A DNA stretch of 19,607 nucleotides from CAZBDU01 sp964490725. GTDB taxonomy: Bacteria; Spirochaetota; Spirochaetia; SZUA-6; DRHE01. The position numbers and the translations under genes are program-made. The DNA lies in contig CAZBDU010000103.1 of NCBI GenBank assembly GCA_964490725.1, forward strand, positions 1-19,607, given 5' to 3'. Shown piece after piece: positions 13,799-19,607 of this stretch (the first letter of the stretch is position 1; each line of letters opens with the position of its first letter). The notes under the pieces were generated by a model that worked only from the letters and a program-made list of their open reading frames with translations, was not told the origin of the DNA and did not search any database.

Positions 13799-14554
13799 TT
13801 ACGGTGTCATCACGCGGACACCAAGTTTCGCCATTGCCTCCCGATCCTCCGCCTCCATGCGGTCGGTGATCAGGATGTCGACCTCGTCCCAGTCGCAGAC
13901 GTGCGCCAGGGCCACCTTGCCGGCCTTGGCGGAATCGGCCAGCAGGCAGATGGTCTGGCCGCTGGCGATCATGTGCCGTTTGGTCTCTGCCTCGATCAGA
14001 TTGGCGCAGCTGACCCCCTTGTCCAGGGAGAAGGCGGTGGCGCCGAAGAAGACCACGTCCGCGCGGATCTGCTCGTAGAAGGCGCGGGAAACCTGCCCGA
14101 TCAGCGCCATGTCCGGCCGGCGCAGGGCCCCTCCGGAGACCAGCAGCTCGATGGAGCTCTGGCCCGCCAGCTCCTGGAGCACCGGCACGGAGTTGGTGAC
14201 CACCGTGAGGCGGCGCTGCCGCAAGCGGCGGGCCAGGATGGCGGTGGTGCTGCCAGCATCGATCAGCACCGTGGCCCCGTCCTGGATCAGGGTGATCGCC
14301 AGGGCGGCGATGGCCTCCTTCTCCGCTTCGCGCTCGTGGATGGTGCGGCTGACCAGCCGCGCCAGGCCGTGGTTCTCGGGGTAGACAGCCCCGCCGTGGG
14401 TGCGCACCAGCAGGCCCCTCTTCTCCAGGGCGTCCAGATCGCCCCGGGCGGTAACCCGGGAGACTCCGAGCTCCTGGGCCAGGCTGTTGATCGACACCTT
14501 GCCGTGCCGCTCCAGAAGCTCCATGATCCGCACGCGCCGTTCGTAGGCGTCCAC
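13799..14554 (-). CDS. DeoR-family transcriptional regulator
   Basis: This 251-residue protein has an N-terminal DeoR helix-turn-helix: AYERRVRIMELLERHGKVSI, then SRVTARGDLDALEKRGLLVRTHGGAV. The C-terminal DeoRC sensor domain has VLIDAGSTTAIL (96-107), where small phosphorylated sugars bind in relatives, and TNSVPVL, SGGALR and FFGATAF. DeoR proteins usually repress sugar catabolic genes and are released by a phosphosugar. The GTG at 14554 fits the usual start of the domain; an in-frame upstream TTG lacks support. There is no Shine-Dalgarno sequence, and the promoter places the first base of the GTG at the transcript start. It heads an operon with tctCBA and the two hydrolases. Confidence 0.93.
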   Translation of the reverse strand: MDAYERRVRIMELLERHGKVSINSLAQELGVSRVTARGDLDALEKRGLLVRTHGGAVYPENHGLARLVSRTIHEREAEKEAIAALAITLIQDGATVLIDAGSTTAILARRLRQRRLTVVTNSVPVLQELAGQSSIELLVSGGALRRPDMALIGQVSRAFYEQIRADVVFFGATAFSLDKGVSCANLIEAETKRHMIASGQTICLLADSAKAGKVALAHVCDWDEVDILITDRMEAEDREAMAKLGVRVMTP

Positions 14555-14560
14555 CTTTTC

Positions 14561-14589
14561 ACCATAAGCCAGAAAGACAGAAAAGGCAA
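14561..14589 (-). promoter_or_regulatory. Candidate DeoR-operon promoter, leaderless
   Basis: On the minus strand TTGCCT (14589-14584) and TATGGT (14566-14561) are 17 bases apart, each matching 4 of 6 consensus bases. Six bases after the -10 comes the GTG at 14554, so transcription would begin on the start codon itself. This agrees with the missing ribosome binding site, but the boxes are not strong. Confidence 0.4.
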
Positions 14590-14610
14590 GAAAAAGCAAG
14601 AAAAGAAAAG
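14571..14610. repeat. Four 10-bp A-rich tandem repeats, candidate DeoR operator
   Basis: On the plus strand four exact decamer steps lie in a row: AGAAAGACAG, AAAAGGCAAG, AAAAAGCAAG, AAAAGAAAAG. Their minus-strand reading is a series of TTTTC units every 10 bases, overlapping the DeoR promoter. Direct TTTC repeats are known in operators of DeoR-family regulators such as AgaR. The 10-base phase also places the A-tracts on one face of the helix, which would bend DNA. Confidence 0.65.
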
Positions 14611-14641
14611 CGAGCCGTCGCCGCGGTCAGCGGCTGCCGCC

Positions 14642-14731
14642 GGCGGGTCTACTGCAGCGGCGGGCCGTGGAGGGCCCCGGCCGTGGAGGGCCCCGGCCGG
14701 CGAGGGCAGCGGCCGGCGACGGCGGGTCTAC
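14642..14731. repeat. Short duplications at the kinase 3' end
   Basis: GGCGGGTCTAC occurs at 14721-14731, where it contains the stop codon of the kinase gene, and again at 14642-14652. Between them a 16-base unit, CCGTGGAGGGCCCCGG, is present twice in tandem (14665-14680, 14681-14696). The gap downstream of the kinase thus appears to have grown by local duplication. Confidence 0.65.
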
Positions 14732-16062
14732 GGCGCGAAGGTCGCGTATGCCTGGCGGAGGGCGTCCTCGCCGCCCACGTTGCCGGGGAAGATCACGTAC
14801 GGCATCGAGGGGAACGGGTGGTCCGGGGGCGTGAGGATAGCCGGCACGCCCGGGAGCACCTGGCCCAGGACCCTGGCCTTGCCGATCCGCAGGCCCTCCA
14901 CCAGCACCACGTGCGCGGTGATCCCTCCCTTGGCGATCAGGAACGAGGGCGCCTGGGGAAGCTCCCCCACCAGGGCGGCCAGGAAGGAGGCCAGCCGCTG
15001 TCCCGCCTGCCGCTGCGCCCCGGCGGAACCCAGTCTCAGAAGCGAGCGCGAGGTATAGGCCACGGGGGTCCTTCCGCTGCGGGCGGCTCGCCCCAGGAGA
15101 CTCCTGATCCGCTCGCCCTCCCGGTGCGTCCGCGCCAGCACCGCCTGCGGCCGCACCTCGATCCCCATGGTCCCCGGCGCCCGGAGCAGCGCTTCAAGCT
15201 GGCGGGTGGTCCTGGCCACGTGGGAGCCCACCACCACCATCCCGGGGCCCGCCCTGCGGAGCACCTCCCGGCCCACCGGCGGCCGGTCCGGCAGGGCGGC
15301 CAGGGACTTCACCAGGGAGGCGGCGCTCTGGAACAGGAAGCGCTTCCCCGACTGCAGGGCCCGGCGCAGGGAAAGGGCGAAGCGATTCAGGTCATCATAG
15401 CTCTCCGCGTTCACCACCACCCACTGGCCGCCTCCCAGGGAGGCCAGGAAGCGGTCCAGCTCGTCGCTGCCGGCTCCGCGCAGCCAGCCCAGCGGTACGC
15501 TCCGCACCCGGCCGGCCGGCACCGCCCCCGCGCTCTTCTCTTCTATGTATCCGGGCAGGTAGGAGGTGGAGTATCCAAACAGCGGGTCCCGGGCAAACTC
15601 GCTGTCGGCGGTGGGGATGCGCCGCTCCCCCTCGGTCAGGTAGTGGGTGTCGCCGGCAGTCAGGCGGCCGCCTTCGAAGAAGGCCGGGCAGAGGAAGAGG
15701 GCATCCGGCTCCGGCCGCCCGCGTTCGCGCAGCACCGAGCGGACGGTTTGGACCTCCAGGGGAAAGTGGCTGCGCAGGGTGGAATCGGAGCGGCTCAGGA
15801 AAACGGGCTCCACGCCCAGGGGCTCCGCGGCCCGCAGGGCGTTCTCCACGATTTGCCGGATCATGACCCGCACCCTGGCGGGCTGGCAGGCGCGGCTGTT
15901 GGTGAGCACGTAGAAGAAGGGGTTCCGGTCCCGCATCGCCTCCGCCAGCAGGGGCTCCTCCCAGCGCGTCAGCAGCAGGCAGCCGTGGACCGTCTGGATG
16001 CCGGTCGGGTCGTCATCCAGGACCACGATGCGGTAGGGTTTCCCGCCTGTCACGACAGTCAC
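14728..16062 (-). CDS. Four-carbon acid sugar kinase family protein (DUF1537)
   Basis: This 444-residue protein fits the DUF1537 four-carbon acid sugar kinases (OtnK/DtnK/LtnK relatives). The N-terminal substrate domain shows VVLDDDPTGIQTVHG (14-27) and SRSDSTLRSHFPLE (90-103). The C-terminal nucleotide domain shows VVVGSHVARTTRQL and IAKGGITAHVV. It phosphorylates 3-oxo- or hydroxy-tetronate-type acids at the expense of ATP. The start is uncertain: GTG 16062 and GTG 16053 are both possible and neither has a strong ribosome binding site. It lies 173 bases upstream of the DeoR gene on the same strand and is divergent from the zinc dehydrogenase. This three-gene context (kinase, regulator, dehydrogenase) is common for pathways that oxidise then phosphorylate an acid sugar. 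Confidence 0.9.
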   Translation of the reverse strand: MTVVTGGKPYRIVVLDDDPTGIQTVHGCLLLTRWEEPLLAEAMRDRNPFFYVLTNSRACQPARVRVMIRQIVENALRAAEPLGVEPVFLSRSDSTLRSHFPLEVQTVRSVLRERGRPEPDALFLCPAFFEGGRLTAGDTHYLTEGERRIPTADSEFARDPLFGYSTSYLPGYIEEKSAGAVPAGRVRSVPLGWLRGAGSDELDRFLASLGGGQWVVVNAESYDDLNRFALSLRRALQSGKRFLFQSAASLVKSLAALPDRPPVGREVLRRAGPGMVVVGSHVARTTRQLEALLRAPGTMGIEVRPQAVLARTHREGERIRSLLGRAARSGRTPVAYTSRSLLRLGSAGAQRQAGQRLASFLAALVGELPQAPSFLIAKGGITAHVVLVEGLRIGKARVLGQVLPGVPAILTPPDHPFPSMPYVIFPGNVGGEDALRQAYATFAP

Positions 16063-16096
16063 TGTACCCGAGGGCTGGACCGCCGGTCCACCTTGT

Positions 16097-16135
16097 CCGG
16101 GGCAAGTAGCGCCGCCCCGGGGCCTGGAGTATGAT
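16097..16135 (+). promoter_or_regulatory. Regulatory inverted repeat and -10 of the dehydrogenase gene
   Basis: CCGGGGC (16097-16103) and GCCCCGG (16114-16120) are perfect 7-bp arms in the gap between the divergent kinase and dehydrogenase genes. TATGAT (16130-16135) downstream is a good -10, but no -35 is at the right distance. The repeat covers that -35 position, so it may be the site of an activator or repressor shared by both genes. Confidence 0.45.
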
Positions 16136-16159
16136 GATTCAAGGAGGCAGGCAGTTGCC

Positions 16160-17194
16160 ATGAGACAGGCAGTGATGACCGCCCCTGGCACCATCGAGCT
16201 TCGCGAGGTCGAGCGCCCGGGGCCCGGTCCGGGGGAGGTGCTGATCCGGGTGCGGCGCATCGGCGTGTGCGGCTCGGATATCCATGTCTACCGCGGCGCC
16301 CACCCCTATACGAGCTATCCCGTGGTCCAGGGACACGAGGTTTCGGGGACCGTGGTCGGGCTGGGTTCCGGCGTACGCGGCTTCAGCGCGGGAGATCTGG
16401 TGACCTTCATGCCCCAGATCACCTGCGGGAAGTGCTATTCCTGCCGGCACGGCGCCTATCACATCTGCGACTCCCTGAAAGTGATGGGGTTCCAGGCTCC
16501 CGGGGCGGCGCAGGAGTTCTTTCCCGTGCCGGCGGAGATGGTGCTGAAGCTGCCGGCGGGGATCTCCGTGGAGGAAGGGGCCATGATCGAGCCCGCCGCC
16601 GTGGCGGTGCACGCGCTGCGCCGGGCGGAGGCCGGACTGGGCGGCGGCCTGTCCGGCCGGGCCGTGGTGGTGCTGGGCGCCGGGCCCATCGGCAACCTGG
16701 TGGCGCAGAGCGCCGGGGCCATGGGCGCGCGGGCCGTGCTGATCACCGACCTCAGCGACTACCGGCTGGAACGGGCCGCGAGGTGCGGAGTCGGGTACGC
16801 CGTCAATCCGCAAGCGGAGAAGCTGGAGCAGGCGATCCTGCGGGACCTGGGCGAGGACAGGGCGGATCTGACCGTGGAGTGCGTGGGAAGCGAGGCCACC
16901 GCGGCGGATGCCATCGCCACCGCCCGCAAGGGCTCCACGATCGTGGTGGCGGGGGTGTTCGGCCGCAAGCCCACCGTGGACATGGGGCTGGTGCAGGACA
17001 AGGAGCTGAACGTCCTGGGTACCCTGATGTACGGGCGCGCGGACTTCCAGAAGGCCATGGAGCTGGCCGCCGGGGGCAGGCTGCGGCTGCGGGAGCTCGT
17101 CACCGACACCTTCCCCTTCGAGCAGTATCCGCAGGCGTACCGCCACATCGAGCAGGCCCGGGATCGGGCCATCAAGGTGATGATCGCGTTGTAG
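16160..17194 (+). CDS. Zinc-dependent medium-chain alcohol/polyol dehydrogenase
   Basis: This 344-residue protein is full length for the medium-chain zinc dehydrogenases (sorbitol/threonine-dehydrogenase-like). The catalytic zinc ligands are C37 in GVCGSD, H59-E60 in QGHE, and E144 in IEP. The structural zinc set is complete: C89, C92, C95 and C103 in CGKCYSCRHGAYHIC. The Rossmann motif VVVLGAGPIGNLVAQ is at 169-183, followed by the ribose-binding acid in ITDLSDYR, which favours NAD. It probably oxidises a secondary hydroxyl of a polyol or sugar acid, feeding the divergent kinase. AGGAGG lies 12 bases before the ATG, longer than usual spacing. Confidence 0.93.
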   Translation: MRQAVMTAPGTIELREVERPGPGPGEVLIRVRRIGVCGSDIHVYRGAHPYTSYPVVQGHEVSGTVVGLGSGVRGFSAGDLVTFMPQITCGKCYSCRHGAYHICDSLKVMGFQAPGAAQEFFPVPAEMVLKLPAGISVEEGAMIEPAAVAVHALRRAEAGLGGGLSGRAVVVLGAGPIGNLVAQSAGAMGARAVLITDLSDYRLERAARCGVGYAVNPQAEKLEQAILRDLGEDRADLTVECVGSEATAADAIATARKGSTIVVAGVFGRKPTVDMGLVQDKELNVLGTLMYGRADFQKAMELAAGGRLRLRELVTDTFPFEQYPQAYRHIEQARDRAIKVMIAL

Positions 17195-17216
17195 GGCTTG
17201 GCCGCCCGGCGCGCCT

Positions 17217-17510
17217 TCAGAGCACGAACTCCCCTCGGGACGATCTCCGCAGCCGGAGCTTGCGGCCCATCCGTACGACCAGCCGGCGCAGCTTCCTGCG
17301 AATCGGCGCCCTGCGCGTGTCCGCGTGGGTGATCTCCCGCTCGTTGAAATGCAGCAGGAAACCGCTTGCGCCCATGAAGACCACCAGCGGGAAGGCTCCC
17401 ACGTCCAGGTCCTGGGGGCCCCAGCGGAACTGGGTCAGCGGGATGCCCGCCGCGCTGCAGGCTTCCATCAGCAGCATGTTGATGAGGAGTCTCCCGTCGT
17501 CGAAGGTCAT
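17217..17510 (-). CDS. Small hypothetical protein
   Basis: This 97-residue frame reads like a real protein: MTFDDGRLLINMLLMEACSA, an aromatic middle RWGPQDLDVGAFPLVVFMGAS, LLHFNEREITH, and a basic C-terminal third (RRKLRRLVVRMGRKLRLRRS). I do not recognise it. The basic tail could bind nucleic acid or membrane. The ATG at 17510 has no evident ribosome binding site; a TACACT near 17580 on the minus strand may be a -10 box. It converges with the dehydrogenase, 22 bases away, and no other gene explains the gap. Existence as a gene is about even odds. Confidence 0.5.
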   Translation of the reverse strand: MTFDDGRLLINMLLMEACSAAGIPLTQFRWGPQDLDVGAFPLVVFMGASGFLLHFNEREITHADTRRAPIRRKLRRLVVRMGRKLRLRRSSRGEFVL

Positions 17511-17665
17511 GGTTCAAGCACCCGTATCCGGAAAACATGCCGGCCCAGCCGCAAACGTGCCGGCGTCCGCCGCTCAGTGTAGCGCATCTGTGCCCCGGCG
17601 TCACGTCGGCGCAGGTCCGGGTAAAGCCGGACCGCAGGGGCTGGGAGCGGGCGCCGGGGCGGTCC

Positions 17666-17694
17666 TTGCCTTCCTGCGGCGGCGTGGCTATTGT
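17666..17694 (+). promoter_or_regulatory. MFS gene promoter
   Basis: TTGCCT (17666-17671) and TATTGT (17689-17694) are separated by 17 bases, about 70 bases before the GTG start. Both boxes match in 4 of 6 bases. No operator-like repeat is obvious around them. Confidence 0.45.
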
Positions 17695-17767
17695 CTTACG
17701 AGAAACACCGCGGCGGCGGTTCGGGCCGATGTGGGCCGGGCGGTCCGTCCAACAGAGGGGCAACAGC

Positions 17768-19423
17768 GTGAGAGAACAGGACAACGCGGGAGCCCGGGGA
17801 GGCAGCTCGAGCCCGAGCCCGGGCGCCGGCGAGCTGCAGGGGAGCAACCGGATCACCGGCAACCGGCGGTGGTGGGCCCTGGCCACCGTGATGGTCACCA
17901 TGTTCTTCGCCTCCCTGGATCAGACCGTCGTGGCCACGGCCATGCCGGTGATCATCGGGGACCTGAAGGGGTTCAACGTCTACGCCTGGGTGTTCACCGC
18001 CTACCTGATCGCCTCGGCGGTGACCGTCCCCATCTACGGTAAACTCTCTGATGTCTACGGCCGCAGGCCTTTCTACGCCCTCGGGCTGATCGTGTTCATC
18101 ATCGGCTCGGCGTTCTCCGGCCAGGCCCACGCCATGTGGGAGCTGATCGCCTCCCGGGCGGTCCAGGGCATCGGAGCCGGCGCCATGATGAGCATGCCCC
18201 GGGCCACCATCGGCGACATCTTCAATCCCCGGCAGCGGGGACGGTGGATGGGCGCCATCTCCATGACCTTCGGACTGGCCAGCATCATCGGGCCCTTCCT
18301 GGGCGGCTGGATGACCGACCACCTGGGCTGGCGCTGGATCTTCTACATCAACCTGCCCGTGGCCAGCCTGGCGCTGCTGGGTGTGTTCCTCGCGCTGCCG
18401 CGGGTCAAGACCGCCGGACGGGTGTCGGTGGACTGGTCGGGAACCGTCCTCCTGGTGGCGGGGCTGGTGCCGGTTCTGCTGGCCTTCACCTGGGCCGGGA
18501 GCAAGTACCCCTGGGGCAGCCCGGTGGTCCTGGGCCTGTTCGCCGGTGGAGCCCTGATCCTGGTGCTCTTCGGCTTCGCCGAGCGCCGGGCGCAGGAGCC
18601 GGTGATCCCGCTTCACTTCTTCAAGGTCCGACTCTTTGCCCTGGCCAACGCGACGGCGCTGCTGCTGAGCGTGGCCATGTTTGGAACGCTCCTGTTCCTG
18701 CCCCTGTACGTGCAGGGGGTCCTGCAGATGTCCGCCCAGAACTCCGGGGTGGTGCTGACCCCGATGATGCTCAGCTTCATCGTCGGGGCCCTGGTGGCCG
18801 GGCAGATCATGACCCGCACCGGGCGGTACAAGGCCCTGGCGCTGAGCGGGGCGGTCCTGATGGCGGCTGGGCTTTTTCTGTTCACCCGCCTGGGGGCCGA
18901 CTCGACCTGGCCGGTGGTGGTGCGGAACATGCTGGTGATGGGGATCGGCATCGGCACGCTGCTGCCCGTGCTGAACGTGGCCGTCCAGAACGCCTTTCCC
19001 TACCGGAGCATGGGGGTAGTGAACGCGGCCCAGCAGTTCGTGCGCTCCCTGGGGGGCGTGGTCGCCTCACCCATCCTGGGCACCCTGCTGGCCAACACCT
19101 TTTCCGCCGAGATGGAGGCCAACCTCCCGGAGAGGCTGCGCCGGGCCTTTGCCCGGCTGCCCGCCTCGCAGAGCGGGGCGCTCCTGGACCCGCAGTCTCT
19201 CATCAATGCCCAGACCCAGCAGGCCATCCAGCAGAAATTCTCCGCCTTTGGAGCTGCAGGGGAGCAGCTGTACCGGCAATTCCTGCAGACGGTGCACCAG
19301 TCCCTGGCCGCCGGCATGCAGCGCGCCTTTTGGGTGGCCTTCATCGCCGGGCTGGTGGCGGTGGCGGTGCTGATCTTTCTGCCGGAGATCGGCCTGAAGC
19401 ACGATGAGTTCTACGAGGAATAG
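17768..19423 (+). CDS. MFS transporter, DHA2 (14-TM) drug exporter family
   Basis: This 551-residue protein with about 14 membrane segments fits the DHA2 multidrug group. After a polar 32-residue N-terminus, the first helix ends in ASLDQTVVATAMPVI (with D51), motif A follows as GKLSDVYGRRPF (91-102), and motif C as GPFLGGWMTDHLGWRW (174-189). Such proteins expel lipophilic compounds by proton antiport. The start GTG 17768 follows GAGGGG (17755-17760) by seven bases; a longer in-frame extension has no support. The C-terminus has a long Gln/Leu-rich loop before the last helix, and the protein ends in a charged tail. It is monocistronic with no adjacent regulator. Confidence 0.94.
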   Translation: MREQDNAGARGGSSSPSPGAGELQGSNRITGNRRWWALATVMVTMFFASLDQTVVATAMPVIIGDLKGFNVYAWVFTAYLIASAVTVPIYGKLSDVYGRRPFYALGLIVFIIGSAFSGQAHAMWELIASRAVQGIGAGAMMSMPRATIGDIFNPRQRGRWMGAISMTFGLASIIGPFLGGWMTDHLGWRWIFYINLPVASLALLGVFLALPRVKTAGRVSVDWSGTVLLVAGLVPVLLAFTWAGSKYPWGSPVVLGLFAGGALILVLFGFAERRAQEPVIPLHFFKVRLFALANATALLLSVAMFGTLLFLPLYVQGVLQMSAQNSGVVLTPMMLSFIVGALVAGQIMTRTGRYKALALSGAVLMAAGLFLFTRLGADSTWPVVVRNMLVMGIGIGTLLPVLNVAVQNAFPYRSMGVVNAAQQFVRSLGGVVASPILGTLLANTFSAEMEANLPERLRRAFARLPASQSGALLDPQSLINAQTQQAIQQKFSAFGAAGEQLYRQFLQTVHQSLAAGMQRAFWVAFIAGLVAVAVLIFLPEIGLKHDEFYEE

Positions 19424-19430
19424 CTGAGGG

Positions 19431-19451
19431 CGAGTGCTCCCGCCTCACTCG
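19431..19451. terminator. Weak hairpin after the MFS gene
   Basis: CGAGTG (19431-19436) pairs with CACTCG (19446-19451), seven bases after the MFS stop. No T-run follows, so termination is uncertain. The right arm overlaps the stop of the possible minus-strand gene. Confidence 0.3.
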
Positions 19452-19607
19452 ACCCCGATGGTGACCGGCTGGACCAAATCCCTGCCGAAGCGCGGCACGT
19501 CCCCCCGCCCGCAGGAAGAGGTTGAGGGTCTGGCCGCAGCCACATCCGGCGCAGAAGAAGCGGGGACCCGCGGCCCCGCTGCTGCCCCGATCCGCGACCC
19601 CCGGCCC
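19445..19607 (-). CDS. Possible 3' end of a minus-strand gene, partial
   Basis: The minus strand is open from the window edge to a TGA at 19445-19447, ending VPRFGRDLVQPVTIGVE. The more protein-like upstream sequence (RFFCAGCGCGQTLNLFLRAG, with a Cys-rich CxxCxCG) is in another frame. The switch would fall at the C6 run at 19501-19506. I do not recognise the family. It is either a frameshifted gene end or chance coding. Confidence 0.3.
   Translation of the reverse strand, partial: GRGSRIGAAAGPRVPASSAPDVAAARPSTSSCGRGDVPRFGRDLVQPVTIGVE

Noticed and set aside
14683..16134. Plus-strand open frame opposite the DUF1537 kinase
   Set aside because: Antisense shadow, rich in His, Gln, Gly and Arg; the opposite strand has recognised kinase motifs.
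1..19607. CRISPR array, rRNA or tRNA genes
   Set aside because: No regularly spaced repeats of suitable size and no recognisable RNA gene sequences were seen on either strand.

Overview
This is a high-G+C bacterial window with canonical AGGAGG-type ribosome binding sites and recognisable sigma70-type promoters. No rRNA, tRNA or phylogenetic marker is present, so I do not assign a phylum. The gene mix (tripartite tricarboxylate transporter, DUF1537 kinase, IS110, DUF4160/DUF2442) fits an environmental, probably uncultured, high-G+C lineage.

The window has two parts. Positions 1 to about 4365 form an accessory segment. It has visibly lower G+C, loose gene packing, small plus-strand genes and several broken ones: a DUF4160 remnant followed by an intact DUF2442 gene; a frameshifted IS110-family transposase (minus strand); a DUF4440/SnoaL-like gene; a BrnA-type antitoxin without its toxin; two unrecognised small genes; and an isoprenylcysteine-methyltransferase-like gene broken at a T7 run. 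An imperfect inverted repeat with single extrahelical bases at 3779-3888 looks like an integron attC site. A half-site-like motif follows the DUF4440 gene. The segment therefore resembles a decayed gene-cassette array with an IS insertion.

From 4381 onward the sequence is dense, G+C-rich, ordinary chromosomal coding. First come a Gfo/Idh/MocA oxidoreductase and a divergent marR-wrbA operon, with two back-to-back promoters and a MarR-like operator between them. Next is a sulfotransferase preceded by a strong promoter and a perfect 24-bp TetR-type palindrome, then a Trp-rich lipoprotein of unknown function. The largest unit is a minus-strand run: DUF1537 four-carbon acid sugar kinase, DeoR regulator, tctC, tctB, tctA, metallo-beta-lactamase-fold hydrolase and HAD phosphatase. 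A zinc-dependent medium-chain dehydrogenase is divergent from the kinase. The window ends with a small unknown gene, a 14-TM DHA2-family MFS exporter and the possible 3' end of another gene.

The kinase/DeoR/TTT/hydrolase/phosphatase/dehydrogenase set reads as one inducible locus for uptake and catabolism of a small sugar acid. The substrate cannot be told from sequence alone. The most interesting regulatory details are the four 10-bp tandem repeats upstream of the DeoR gene, whose promoter would give a leaderless mRNA, and the orphan TetR-type operator on the sulfotransferase promoter.
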